Counted from the stretch's first letter, positions 34,320 through 53,200 are shown. The stretch is 64,000 nucleotides of DNA from Perognathus longimembris pacificus (GCF_023159225.1 NC_063166.1:75828575-75892574), one strand, 5' to 3'. Numbers and translations are program-made. Notes: a model not told the origin generated them from the letters alone.

Positions 34320-37300
34320 TCTTCATGCTTTTCTTGGTGGTTATTGTCTTTAAAGATTGCAGATGATTCTCTCTCACTGTTTGGATTGAGTCTCTGCTTT
34401 GTGCTAGACAAAATTTCTCAAACAGGAAAGAAACCAACACCAAGAAGGGGAGTGACCTTGGCTCAAGGTCACATAATGACTGGAACCAGAGTGAGAGCAG
34501 GATACCCAGTAGCTTATAGGATGCCTTTATGCAATTAAGAAATAGATACCCATCCCTGCCTCTGGGCAGGCCACACTCCATGGGCTTGGAGAAGACAGGG
34601 TCTGGATTCCCACCCCCACTCAGCCCTGGAAAACATTTGTGCAATGAACAACCTGTGCAACTGTACACAATGATCCTGGCCTAAGTCTCAGGATTTCCAA
34701 ACACTTCCTCTCAGTGACCTGCGAGCCAGTCCTCGGGGCTCCTTAGAATAAGAATGCAAGGAGATTAAGAATGACTTCTGGGATAGAGACTCCTTCCTTA
34801 CCAACCCTCACCCCAAGACCAGGGTTGATCTGGGCAGGGGCTCCTCATCACCCTCCTGGTCCTACCAGGACTGGACAGGCCCCATCTAGCTCCCAAGGTC
34901 ACCCTGCAGATAAAGTCAGGAACATAAACAGAAGAGATGAGCATGCACAGGAGAACAGCACCACTTGTTCAGATGTCACAAGCCACCTGGCAGGAAGCAG
35001 ACAGACCTCGCACCCAAGGCCTCCTGGGCTTCTCTCTGATCACAGCTCAGACCATCCTCTCTGCCTGACCTCCTCCTTGTGGTCAGCATCTCCCACAACA
35101 CCTTGCTGCCTGTTCAGTGTGACAGCCATGGCCTTCAGCTGACTGCCCTTCATGGAGCCTTTGCTGTGTGGCAGGCTTGGAAGGGCAGGCAAACCTGGAG
35201 GTTAGTGTGGAGCCCACTTGGGTTTGAGTCTTCCTTCTGATTTCTTACCAGCTGTGTGAACATGGGCACCTGACTCAACCTCTCTCTGCCTGAGGTCTAC
35301 AGAGTGATGATGTAAAACAAAACAAACCTCTGCCTAAAGCACAGAGTGGCTTGAGAATTCATGAACTAAGACATGGGAAACCCCTAACACAGCTTGGCCT
35401 TGATTCTCAATGCCCATCTTGGGTTCCACTTCCCCCTCATGATGATCTGGAGTTAAGTATTGCTCCCAGTTCACAGGGGGAAACAGAGGCTCAGGGGTTC
35501 GGAAGCATCAGGCCACAGTCCTGGGCCTGATGCTTTCAGAGACAGGATGAGGCCAAGACAGAGCCAAGACACAGAGCCTCCATGCTGCTGGTCCCACCTG
35601 TCCGAGGTCTGTGGGGGACTCCCAGGCTTTGAGAGCTCCTTCTTCCAGTTCTGGGAGGGAGAGAATGGTGAGGGTGGGAGAAAAGGCTTCCCAGACAGAG
35701 CCATCTTGTCACAGATGTCCTTCATCATAGGACTTAGGCTTAAAAGATATTGGGCATCCTGTCACACCAGTGAGAGACCCAGGATGCTTGGGGTGACCTC
35801 TGTCCTTGGCCGAGCCACCTCCCACCTCCCCCTCCCCCCACCCGCCCCTCTTTGTGCGCATCTCTCTGTCTGCACACTCAGGGGGCTGAGACTGGGACTC
35901 AGTTAGAGTTAAGAAAGATCTCTTCAAAGTGAACCCCTGTGGGTGCCCTCCCTGGGCTTCTGGGAACCCCAGAACACAGCTTGAAAAATCCCCAGCCCAC
36001 TCCCACCCACAAAGGTGCTCTAGGCTCTGACAACACAGGATTTTCGCATCCGGTGCTCAAGAGCTCAAAGCTGCTGTATTGCATCCCCCTCTGGAAAGCA
36101 CCCCCACTGCCTTTTATCTCTCTTTGGTAACAGAGCAAATTTGCTCAGGACCCAGAGCAGGGACACAGGCAGACTGTTGACTCTGGAGCAGAATCATCCC
36201 TTTGGAGGGCCAGAGGAGGCCGGCTGCTGGCTGTGCGCACGCGGAGGCCAGCGGCCTCTTGCATAACCCGGAGGCCTCCTGCCCTCCCCTGCCTTCACAG
36301 GGTTAGGGGTGAGGCAAACCGCAAACTCATGCCCAGTTAATTTTTTAAGGCAAAATCAACAGGCTCAGCAATGATTAGCAGGCAGGTAAGTTCATCTTAT
36401 TCACACTGAGTGGAGGGAGGGAGGAAGAGGCTGGTGGAGGCCCAGGGATGGGGCTCAGTTATCAGTTAACCACATGAATGTTGTTTCCTTCCAAACCCTC
36501 TGGCTTTCAGCCTCATCTCCTTCATCTTCCTCTCAGCACTAGTCTTGTGGCATCCGGTTGAACACCAGTCATTGAATGAATACACACAGCCATCTACAGT
36601 CTGCAGGGGTCCCTCACTCCTTGTAAAGACAAAAACTCACATGCTACCATCCAGTGACCTAGAACAAGACTCTCCCCATTCAGAAGCACTCCCCCCCCCC
36701 CCCCCCCCGTCATCCACTGTCATTCAGTGGCCCATCTATGGCAGCTGCTATTCACCGAGGGTCTCCAGGTACCCATTGCCTGTAGCTGGGTTATGGAGAC
36801 AGCCCTTCTGCTTGAAGGTTCTGGGAGGTCCAGATGGAGATTTTAGCCAGGATAGAATAAGCAGGACTTGAAGCTTTAGGAGGGGCAAAGAGGTCCAGAT
36901 AAGCACCAGAGGGCACCTACCTGGTATCTGCCTTTGGCACCAGCAAACATCAGATCACAGCTCCAGGCAGAGGCCGATCCTCTCAGATGGGAGGGAAGGG
37001 GGTCTCCCCAAGGGGACTCCAGGGCTGGCCTAGCAGACCCCAGCACTCCTACCCTTGGAGCTTGAGAGCCGCCAGGCCAGGCCAGCCTGGGGCCAGGTGG
37101 CTGCCTGGACTGGAGTTTGGTCAGCAGTTGGGGACCTATATTGTGAGATAGTTAGGACTTTGTCCACAAACTGGAATTTGAAATTTCAAAGGGGCGAACT
37201 GAAGGGCCCTACCCCAGAGTGGAGATGGCGCTTGGCTTCTTTCCCCCACGACTTTTGTTCTTTGTCTTGATAAGTCCTGCTTCTCCCTGGACCGCACCCC

Positions 37301-37820
37301 AGGAGGCAGGTGGGAGAGGAAGGAGGGAGGAGAGGTGAGGTGGGAGCACTAGGGAAAGCCAAAGTGCCGGGTGGCCCTGGGGTGGCCGGGTGTCTGCAGG
37401 ATGCCTCTAGACCTGTCCATGCCCAGGCCGCACCAAGAGGCAGGGACAGAGGGGAAAGACAGCTGCTGGATGGGTGGCATTGAGGCCAGGGCTTGTGCAG
37501 GGCTGGGAACACCCCTACCTGAGAGCTTTCTCAAGATGAGGTCCTGATTCCCAAGACCCATTCAGCTAGTAGCTCAAGGAGTTTGGGGCCAATGACCCTG
37601 ACCACTATTATTGTCCCCCAGGGGGACTCAGGACACCCCCATCCTCCTGCCATATGAAATCTGAAGTCGCTCAATTCCTTGGTATAAACTGGTGTGTATT
37701 TGCATATGACCTCTATGCATCCTCCGGTATGCTTTAAATCATCTCTAGATGACGTATCCTACCCAGTACATGTGAATGCTATGTAAACAGTTGTTATGTT
37801 AAATGGTGGCAAGAAAAAAA
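34320..37820. other. SINE-poor unique block upstream of P1
   Basis: About 3.5 kb lacking young SINEs, 3.7-7.2 kb upstream of exon 1A. It has one MIR-like relic (about 35195-35345), a C run near 36690 and a homeodomain-motif cluster near 36338-36390. Mouse HNF4A has a liver enhancer about 6.5 kb upstream of P1, so part of this block may be its counterpart. Confidence 0.45.
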
Positions 37821-37825
37821 GTCTG

Positions 37826-37975
37826 TACAATGGTCAAGCCCTGTGGTGTGCACCTGTAGTCCTGGCCCTCGCGAGGCTGAAGCAGGAGGACCAACTGAAT
37901 CCAGGAATTCAAAGCCACTCTGGGCAACACAGCAAGATCCTGCCTCTCTCAATCACTCAGCCAGTCAAACAATGG
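37826..37975 (+). repeat. B1-like element
   Basis: GTGGTGTGCACCTGTAGTCC and GGGCAACACAGCAAGATCC are the B1/7SL landmarks. The copy is an old monomer. Confidence 0.8.
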
Positions 37976-38185
37976 TCAATCAGTCAAATGTAAAAGACGA
38001 TATCTATAGATGTCCAGTACAGATGCATGTGAGGTTTGTTTTCCCCCCTGAGTATTTGCAATCTGAAGCTGATTAAAACTTGATACTAACCAAACCTGTG
38101 GGGACAGAAGGCCACTGCACACCAATACCTAATCATTTCCTGCCCTCACCAACCTTCCAAGAAAGGTACCCTGCTGCTTTTTTGT

Positions 38186-38294
38186 CTCCCTCCCTCCCTC
38201 CCTCCCTCCCTCCCTCCCTCCCTCCCTCCCTCCCTCCCTCCCTCCCTCCCTCCCTTCCTTCCTTCCTTCCTTCCTTCCTTCCTTCCTTCTTTCT
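38186..38294. repeat. (CCCT)n(CCTT)n tract
   Basis: Long polypyrimidine repeat changing from CCCT to CCTT units. Confidence 0.95.
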
Positions 38295-38835
38295 TGATGC
38301 TGAAAGCAATATTGAAAGAAGTAGAACCTGAGTTCCCAGAGTTTGGTAATGCTTGGTTTTGTTTCCAATCTGTCTGGCTCCAAGATCCCTAGTGTATAGT
38401 GTATACCCCTAAAGGACAGGGGCAGAAGGGCTGAAGAGTTGGAACTGCTGAGAACCTGACAGGGTGATCTCACACAGAACTACAGATTGGGCCCATTTTC
38501 CAGCAGGAAGAGACCCAATGTGTCAGAACCATGTTCTTGAGTTCCCAGAGCTGGTAGATCTCACAGGCGATGAGGCATTTACAGGGGGGAGGTGGCCTGG
38601 AAAATATAGTTTGGAGTTGGCTAAAGGTGGAGTAAAAGTGGTGAATGGAAGAGATTATGCAATTTACCGTTGATGAGGGGGAGCTTTGCTGTGCAGCAGG
38701 CTGGAATGGGGCAGGACGTGGGTCTGAAACATGCCACCACACACAGTCACGCACACGGTTCCTTGGTAAGCCATGGATTTTGTTTCAGGTGTTTGGTGGT
38801 AGCTCTTCATGTATAGGCTGTTCCTTTAGTAGGTA

Positions 38836-38837
<2 letters not shown>

Positions 38838-38906
<69 letters not shown>

Positions 38907-39121
38907 ACCAGTCCCTTAGCTTTTTTTCCCCCACTCAAGCTCAAGACTGTCACTCTACCACTTAGTCATAGCTCCACTTCCAACTTTATTTTATTTTACT
39001 GGTTAATTAGAGACAAAAGTGACACAGACTTCCCCACTTGGGCTGGCTTTGAACTGAGATCCTCAGATCTCAACCTCCTAAGTAGCTAGGGTGACAGGCA
39101 TGAACCACTGGCACTTGGCTT
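38838..39121 (-). repeat. (CT)n plus reversed type A SINE
   Basis: A CT run (38838-38900) abuts the tail of a diverged reversed type A SINE (38901-39121). Confidence 0.88.
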
Positions 39122-40340
39122 AGTAGATTGTTCTTATATGTTAACATGGCATGGCACTGCTGAGCCTATTTGATTGTGGACCTCATTTGATTCCATCTGA
39201 GTTTTCATCTATCAAAAGACACACTGCTATTTTTATCACCTAATTAAACTCTAAGTTGCCAGTGATTACATTCCACGTTCAGAGAGGTGGAAGTTCATGA
39301 GTCACATTTGGATACACACTGCTGGGTTGGAGAGGGAGTAGTCACAAATGGCTTGTCCCAGGTGACAAAACCTGGGGTTGGGTCTTCTTGTCCCACCCTC
39401 CCAACACTGTCCTCAAGGTTGATGGTGTGAGGATAGATGGATGGGGCTTTGGAGGAACCTTTAGAACTTGAAGGCAACGTCTACTCTTTACCAAATCTCA
39501 AGATGTAGGTTGGAGGCCTTTTCCTCCTTCCTCCCTCATTGTCTTGTTCTAACCAAGAAGTAACTGGACCAGGATCTCATTTGACAGATGGGAAAACTGA
39601 TTCCCTGAGAAGAGATGTGGCTTGAATGCAACAGAGCCAGCATTTAAAGACCCCAGGCACCAAATCCCACTCCTTTCCTCCCCCAGAACAATTCTCACAC
39701 CTTTTTCCCCATTTTATCAGTTCCAGGGGTCTGCGTGGGGCGTGGGGGGGGGGAGAATAAAGCCACATAGGATAATGTAAGAGCTTTGAATGGTTGAACA
39801 AGTATGGAAAGATGGCCTCTGCAGCCCTCAAACACACATACCATCTTCCTCTATTTGCTCACTATTTAATTCATTCACCCTTTCACCAGTTCACCTATCC
39901 CTTAATTTCACTCATCCACTCGACTCACACATTAATTCACCCTGCCTCCAGTTCTCTCCTTCCTAATCCACTCACTCATTAACTGCCCCCATCCTTCCAC
40001 CCAGGAGCTGGTGCTCCCTCACTGTCCTACCCTTGTTCTAGGCCATCGCCATGTCCTTCCCGTCTGTCCTCCAGCCTACAGAGCAGGACAGGCTCCCAGG
40101 CCTCCAAAGTCTCTGCCCTCCTTCTATGTTGACTCTATCTCTGCAGCTAGCTTGGGAAGCGCTTGAAAAAAAAAAAAAGTATCAGCAGCAAAGGGCACAG
40201 AGGGGCCGAGGACAGGAGGTCAGGGGAGACAGGAGCTGAGGATGGGCCTGACAGGCTGCATACTTTTCAGGGTCCACTTCAAAGGGGCAAGTGTGGCCAT
40301 GGCCCCTGGTCCTAGCATCATGAAGGGTGTCAAGAACAGT

Positions 40341-40535
40341 AGCAAAGCCAGGTGTGCTAATACAGTTCTGTAGTCCCATATGAGGGCAAACTGAGGCAAG
40401 AGGATCAAAGGTTTGAGGCTAGCCTGGAGTAGATAGTGAGTTGGAAGCCAGCCTGAGTGGCATAAATTTATTTTATTGCCTTTAAATAGTTGTACGAAGA
40501 ATTTTCAATTCAACATATAAGAGACCTTGTCTTAA
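40341..40535 (+). repeat. B1-like element interrupted by retroposon fragment
   Basis: B1-like sequence (40341-40460) is followed by TTTAAATAGTTGTACGA and CAATTCAACATATA, shared with 13803, then a B1-type tail (GAGACCTTGTCTTAAAAAAG). Confidence 0.6.
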
Positions 40536-41159
40536 AAAAGTAATAATAACAAAGGGGCTGAGGAAAGAAGAGTATTAGCCAGGTATGGCCTCTTGTTTTT
40601 CTTATACCATCTCTCTTAAGAATACCCAAACCCCCCTTTGAGATGGGTTATCCATTTGATAGAGAAGGAAACTGAGTCTCAGAGAGAAGAATCATTGACC
40701 TAGACTCACAACTAGCAGGAGGTAGGCGCCTGAATGCAAACCCAGGTCTGTGGGCTGCAGACTTTATCTCGGCCTATTCTGGAAGGGGGTGGGAGCCAGA
40801 GAATCAGTGATGGATGGAATCTGGCTCCCACCAGAGCAGCTGGGTGTGGTGGGGGCTGGTGGTGGGCACTGTCAGGCCATTGAGAACCAGAGAGGGGATC
40901 CAAAATCTCCAGTCCTTTCTGCTCCCAGTGGATAGATGGGGAGCCAGGAAGAAACTGGGTTCCCAGGACAGTGACCCATGAGAAGTGTCTGGGCCTGGAA
41001 TTCATGTTTCCAACTCAAAGACAGCTTTATCCATGGGGAGCATGGATGGCAGAACTCAATGGTTTTGCAAGTGATTGAATTAGGGCATCTTACAGGAGGC
41101 CTGAGAGTAGGGGAGAATGAACGCAGGGAGTTCCATGGCCCGCCTTACAGAAATGATCG

Positions 41160-41504
41160 CTGAATATCGGTGAGTTAGGGCCCCAACAGTTGTAATTAGC
41201 ACCCCGGGTGTCAGTCAAAATCCAGCAAACAGCCAAATCCCTGCAGGTCTGCCCAGCCCATCCGGCTGCAGGGGACGATTAACCATTAACCCCCACCCCT
41301 CCCCGCAGAGCCTCCACCCCTAGCCGAGGCTAGGCCCAGACGCCGGGTTGTGCCTCCCAGAGGACAGTCTGAAAGGAAGGAAGGCAGAGAGGGGACCTGG
41401 GAGGAGGCAGGGGGGGAGGCCGGGGGCGGGGACTGGGGCTCAGCCCAGAGGCTTGGGGTGGGCACCCTGGGCAGGGCAGGTGGCTGAGGCGTGGGCAGGG
41501 GAGA
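41160..41504 (+). promoter_or_regulatory. HNF4A: HNF4A P1 promoter and exon 1A 5' leader
   Basis: This is the proximal (adult liver and kidney) promoter. GATTAACCATTAAC at 41277-41290 is a strong HNF1 site (in reverse, GTTAATGGTTAATC). GTCAAAATCCA at 41214-41224 resembles an HNF4/COUP DR1 half-composite (CAAAGTCCA with one change). TGTAATTAGC near 41191-41200 is a homeodomain core, and AGCAAACA near 41224-41231 is FOXA-like. The GC-rich leader from about 41380 has four G-tracts. No clear TATA box. Known P1 regulation by HNF1A, HNF6 and GATA6 fits; site usage here is inferred. Confidence 0.85.
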
Positions 41505-41619
41505 ATGCGCCTCTCCAAAACCCTGGTCGACATGGACATGGCCGACTACAGTGCTGCGCTGGACCCGGCCTACACCACCCTGGAATTTGAGAATGTGCAG
41601 GTGTTGGCGATGGGCAATG
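41505..41619 (+). CDS. HNF4A: HNF4A exon 1A (P1 first exon), coding part
   Basis: This starts at ATG 41505 and encodes residues 1-38 plus one base: MRLSKTLVDMDMADYSAALD, then the acidic AF-1 helix region ending VLAMGN. HNF4A is an orphan-type nuclear receptor that binds DR1 elements as a homodimer and drives hepatocyte, enterocyte, kidney-tubule and beta-cell genes. The AF-1 activation function of alpha1-3 lies in these residues. Human and mouse have VLTMGN from memory; here residue 35 is Ala. The donor GTAGGT is at 41620. Confidence 0.97.
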
Positions 41620-46863
<5,244 letters not shown>

Positions 46864-47016
46864 TGACCACAGGGAGCGGCTGGGCTTGGTCTTGAGAAAG
46901 ATTCAGAGATAAGCTCCCACTCAGCTACTCAAGCACCTCATAACTGCCACCAGGCCTGCCTGTGCCGTATACATGGTGGCAAGGATAGATGCTCTTGCTT
47001 CATACAAGTACTTCAG

Positions 47017-47347
47017 GACAGGCTCTGGTAGCTCACCCCTGCGTCCTAGCTACTCAGGAGGCTGAGATCTGAGGACTGTGGTGCAAAGCCAACCTGGGCA
47101 GAAAAGTCCATGACACTCTTATCTCCAGTGGTTAAAAGCTGGATGTGGGGGCTGGGAATATGGCCTAGTGGCAAGAGAGCTCGCCTCATATACATGAAGA
47201 CCTGGGTTTGATTCTCCAGCACCACATATCTAGAAAACGGCCAGAAGTGGCGCTGTGGCTCAAGTGGCAGAGTGCTAGCCTTGAGCAAAAAGGAAGCCAG
47301 GGACAGTGCTCAGGCCCTGAGTCCAAGCCCCAGGACTGGCACAAAAA
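47017..47347 (+). repeat. Truncated type A head joined to type B SINE
   Basis: The type A head stops at GCTGGATGTGG (47147) and a type B copy (47148-47347) follows directly. No type A body resumes afterwards. Confidence 0.9.
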
Positions 47348-47879
47348 TCAAGTTCAACCATTAGGAAATGTATATACCATGATAAGATAGCTATCCAAGT
47401 ACCTATTACTCAGCCTGTACAAGTATAGACAGCTAGGGTTCTATTCCTGGGCTTCCTGTCCAGAAACAATCAGCCCATTCACCCTGTTTCCCTTTGTCTT
47501 CATCTTTGTGTGGGGTGATCTCCAGAGTTCCCTGTCTAGACAATAGGAGCGAACCCCACACCCAGCCTGCACGGAGGAACATAGGAGGGTGGGACGCGAA
47601 CTCATGACTGAGCTGGCTCTTTCCACGTTCGATAGGTCCTTTCCCTCACATGACACTTTATGGGCCCCTTTCCAAGGCAAGGGGCAATTGAGGCCCAGGG
47701 TGATTAAGCAACTTGCCTATGGCTCGCCAGCTGCTCAAGGGAACAGCTTAGGTTGGAGCCTAAGCCTTGTGCTGCTGAAAGCACCTCAGTGCTACCTTCC
47801 TTACTCCCCTCCCCCCAGGCCCCTGGAAGAATTATATTTGGCCCAAGTTAAGAAAGTTGGTTTTTCTTCGGGGTGGGGG

Positions 47880-48100
47880 GAGCTGGGAATGTGGCTTAGT
47901 GGTAGAGTGCGTGCCTTACATGCATGAAGCCCTGTGTTCCATTCCTCAGCACCACATAGGCAGAAAAAGCCAGAAGTGGCGCTGTGGCTCAAGTGGTAGA
48001 GCACTAGTCTTGAGCAAAAGAAGCTAGGGGCAGTGCTCAGGCCCTGAGTTCAAGGCCCAGAACTGGCAAAAAAGAAACAAAGAAAAAGAAGAAAAGAAAG
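47880..48100 (+). repeat. Type B SINE
   Basis: Forward copy with head AGCTGGGAATGTGGCTTAG and an AAAG-type tail. Confidence 0.93.
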
Positions 48101-48255
48101 TTTAATTTTTTAAACTTTTCAAAATAGCCTGAATTTATTTTCCTCTCTCTTCTCTTTCTTTTCTCAGTTCATATTACCCAGATCTTTCCCACACCTTCAC
48201 TTTCCAACCCAGAGTTGTACTATTCCGGCCAGACCCTTAGTTGTAGTCAAGTTCT

Positions 48256-48257
<2 letters not shown>

Positions 48258-48293
<36 letters not shown>

Positions 48294-48303
48294 GCACGCA
48301 CGC
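48258..48303. repeat. (CA)n(CGCA)n microsatellite
   Basis: CA run ending in CGCA units. Confidence 0.95.
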
Positions 48304-50392
48304 ATATACTCACCCCAGAAGCAGGAGCCTGAGACCTGGCCCAACTGAGAAGGAAGGGAAGCTTGGTTTGACCACTTCCCCATTCCTTGTCCCTGTCACT
48401 GAGCCCCTTTTCTCTGCCTCTTCCTCGAGGTATTTTCTGTGTGACCTCCACAGCTTAGTGGGAGCTCAGGAGCTCTGATGGAAATCAAGGCCAAACAGTC
48501 CTGCTGTATGCACCCCCATATCTAACAGACCTCTCTGCTACTGTGATGGAGGAAGGGCATGATCGATTGGCCAGTGCCCCCTCCTCTCCCTGTGGTTTTC
48601 CATGGGGATGAAGCTGTCTCGCCCACCCTTATCCCTGAGATGAGAAGCACTTTGTGGAATGGGAAGTGGGAATGGGAATGTGAGTGCTTGTCTTGGCATT
48701 GGTGGCAAGACTGGGAACTTATAGTCTAAGGGCCTAGTGTTCTATAGTTCTAAGATTTTAGCCTGAGATTTTAGGCCCAGGGCCTGTTCAGAGGGTGCTG
48801 CGTTTGAGAAGAATCTCTCATACAGAAATATCAGCAGGTGGGAGGGGTTGGCAGCTCCCCGGAGCAGATGATTACCTACCCAGACTGTATGTGGCCTGGT
48901 CCTGCTGTGGTAGGTCCTTATAGATGGCTCTTGTTAAACAGTCAGATTCATGTTCACCTGGGTCACCTGACAGAAGTTTCCAACTCCTCTGGGCCTCAGT
49001 TTGCCCATCTATAAGGTGAAGGGGTTGGATAATAAAGCACAGAGTCAGCAACCTCGAACCTGGGAGGGAAAAAGGTCTCAGGCTGGTGTAAGCTCAGCCT
49101 TCAATGCAGCCGCTTGATTGGTGGGCCTGGATAATGGAAACTCCATTGGAAGAATGGAAGACTCAGCAAGTGGTGCAGAGCTAGTAAACACTAGCTTATT
49201 TGCCTGCCTGGGCTAGCTGGAAGATCTTGACATACGCTAGGTCTCTTTGAGACTGGATCAGAGAGACAAAGTGACATAGAGTGGCCACTGTGGGTGAATC
49301 CTGTGCGAAGTTAGGACATGGCTGGCTCCACTTAAGTCTTCCAGGCCCCTAACCTCTATCCTTGGCCTGGTGGGTAGTTCCTAAAGCCAAGTACATGTCA
49401 AGTTTCACTGACCAGGACAAGTAAGGATAAGTGTTCCTTTCTCTCCCTTTTGAATCTCTCCTATCAGAGGATTTGAGGACTGGACCTCAAACGTCCATTA
49501 GGATCAGAAAGTGAGAGCTTGGAATATAGGAGTCATCAGATCTATCCCCATTTCACAGGTGAGGAAACTGAGGGCTGAGAGGCGATGTGATGGGTCAGGG
49601 AAGCAATCAGGTCTAGAACACAGGCTCCTTGGAACTGTGCAGATGCCCGGCTCTCTGGGCTAAGTTCGAAGTGAGTGATCTACTGGGGAGCTATATTCTG
49701 ACCTCAACTCCCTGTGACCTGCTGAATCGCAGAGCCTTGTGAATCACGGTCAGAGGAAGAAGAGCGGAGACTGGGTGGGGAGAGGGGACAACATGGCGGC
49801 CAGTCAGTAAGCCAACAGCTGGCAGAGAATTCTGTCCTATAAACAAGGCTGGGGAAAGACACCTGCCTAGTCTTGGCTCTTGAGCTCAGGACAAAGGTTC
49901 AGCTCTTGATATCTGAAACCAGGCGAAAAAGTAGAGCCAGGGGACATAGGAGGGACAGGTTGGTGACAGGCCAGAGCCATCTGATGAGATCTTCCTCAGA
50001 AGCCTGGCTGAGCCCCTCCCTTCCCCAGGGTCCACCCCAGGGACCTCTAGGAAGACAAGCTCATCTCTTCTCTCCCTCTTCTCCATCAGTTAATATTCAA
50101 TAGAAGTTACATTAGGTCCCCGACCCTGCTAATACTGAGCAAACATTTGGAAAACATCATTCCGTGACTGAGCTTGCCCAGGTGCTGATAAGGCCGGCTA
50201 ACCTTGAGGAGCTGACAGAGCCTTTCATTCTGCCCGCCTCTACACCTCACCCAGTGGGTGCTGGGTGCGGGGGATGGCAAGGCTGACAAGCCTAGCTGCC
50301 AGGGAAGGGTGCAGGAGGAGGCAGAAGAGCCATCTCATCCAACACTGCCTCTCACGCACTCAACAGATCGTTTCTTTTCTCTTCTCTTCTTT

Positions 50393-50475
50393 CTTGGACC
50401 GAAACTGGGAATCCAACTCAATACCTGATGCTGGTTGGCTAGCACTTTACCAACTGAGCCAAGCCTCCAACCTCT
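50393..50475 (-). repeat. tRNA-like SINE of a third type
   Basis: In reverse it reads GGCTCAGTTGGTAAAGTGCT (A-box-like) and GAGTTGGATTCCC (B-box-like). It resembles 63215-63312 more than the type A/B body. Confidence 0.6.
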
Positions 50476-51736
50476 CAATAGATATTTATTGAGTAGCTAC
50501 TCTATGGCAGTCTGTGTTCTAGCCCACAGGTGGTGACAGTGGACAAGAGGAATAGCATTCTGGCTTTCTGCAGCTTTCCATTGCATAGAAAGAGGTCCAC
50601 AAATAATTCTATGGGAAAAATGCCTTGAAGAAAAATGAAGCAGGTGCAGAGCCTGAGGGAGCCAGGGTGTGGGGGGGGGAGTTTGAGGAGAGGACATGAC
50701 ATTCTTCTGGACACAAGACAAGAAGCAGCTGAGTCAAGGGAATTCCAGGCAACTGGGAACAACAGGGGCAAAGGCCTTGCGGGCCTGTGTGAGTGTGTGG
50801 ATGGGAGGCGAGCAGGGACAGGTGTGGCCAGGTGTGGCTGGGACAGAGTGAGCAAGAAGTTTGGTGACAGGGAGACAAGAGGAGGGGAAGGGTGTTCTGA
50901 GGAGCTGTGACCTGACCAGACATTGCTTCTGAGCAGAGGCACAGGTGACCAGACTGTGGGTTTCTGTGGATGCCTCTGTATCTTCTGAGAAATGTACAGC
51001 TGCAGGCCCAAGGCCAGGAGCTGGGAGGTGGTGAGGCCGGCCTGACCCAGCCTGGGGCAGACACAAGGGGCCAGAGCAGGGCAGGAGCAATGGCTGCTTT
51101 GTGAGAATTACTGACTGTAGGGTTTGTGAGCAAGCCTGATAGGGAGATCAAAGCCAGGAGACTCCGCCTTCTTGCTTGGGCTTTGGGTCTGAGAGATGGG
51201 GAGACTCCACTCGCGATTCCTAAAGTGGGAAGGAGTGCTGGGAGGCAGGCTAAGAGGCAAAGCTTTGGATGGGGAAACTGAGCCTCCCCTCCCCCAGAGG
51301 ACACTGGTCCTAACAGCACAAGGAGGGATGCCCGTCGCCCCAGTCCAGGGCTCCTGCCTTGTGTCACCCATCCCAGGGCCAGGTCAATGTCACTTGGTAC
51401 AACTCAGTTTGCTTGTTTTATAAGCTTTCATTGGGAAAGAAAGAGACCATCTCCCAAAGCCAGCCTGAAGGTCTGGGACTGGGACAGCTCCTCCTTCTCC
51501 TCCTCCCTCCTCAAGGCTCCAGCCCCACGCCCTGCCCTCTGTGGAGAATCCCTGGCTTCCATCCTCCTGGGAATGGGCAGATCACTGCCACCACCTAGCC
51601 ATGGCTTCCAGGGAGAGTCCTGGTGTCTGGAAAGTTCTCCCACAAGCTAGGTTAGGATCCATCTCCTCTTTCCCACCCTAAGCTGGGTGCTGCCCTTGAG
51701 TTCCCACCCTGTGGGACCAATCACGGTCACAGTTGA

Positions 51737-52810
<1,074 letters not shown>

Positions 52811-53034
52811 TAGTGACCAAGCCGTAGCTACTATTATTCTTTTCCTCTCCCATTCTTCTCGTAGGTGAAGGAATGGGCACAGCGAGCCTAAGTAACTTAC
52901 TCAAGGTCACACGGCCACGGGGGGGTTTTGAACCAACCAAGGAAGCTCCAAAGTCCAGGTTGCTAGCGAGTACACCACACAGCTCTCCTGGTAGGGGATG
53001 TTGACAGGGCCCTAGGAACTGAGGATCAGGTGAT

Positions 53035-53200
53035 GCGGGCCTGAGCTCTGGCTCTAAAACCAGTTCCCTGCCTGGATGATCCTGAGCAAATTATTTCCTC
53101 TCCCCGAGGCTCGGTTTTCTTATCTGTGGAGTGGGAATTAATGATCTACTTTGGAATATTGTCAGGGGGACGGAGGATGTTCAATGATTTAAAAGGTGCA
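53035..53200 (+). repeat. MIR-like relic
   Basis: GATCCTGAGCAAATTATTTC, GAGGCTCGGTTTTCTTATC and TGGAGTGGGAATTAATGAT follow the MIR pattern. Confidence 0.7.

Larger units (their letters stand above)
6278..41159. other. HNF4A: HNF4A P2-to-P1 intron
   Basis: This is the large first intron of the P2 transcript. Repeats are listed individually. SINE-poor stretches are about 6280-7900, 25315-26430, 26640-28650, 29250-30740, 34320-37820 and 39120-40340. No intact exon of another gene was recognised on either strand. Notable non-repeat items are the CpG island at 27600-28500, the palindrome at 27025-27049 and the AT-motif cluster near 36340-36390. Confidence 0.7.

Noticed and set aside
38129..38473. 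114-codon frame with GREGGREGG repeats
   Set aside because: It is the translation of the CCCT/CCTT repeat.
50609..51367. 252-codon antisense open frame in intron 3, the longest in the window
   Set aside because: Composition is Ser/Pro/Leu-rich with no family motif, it overlaps old-repeat-like sequence, and no splice or promoter context supports it.
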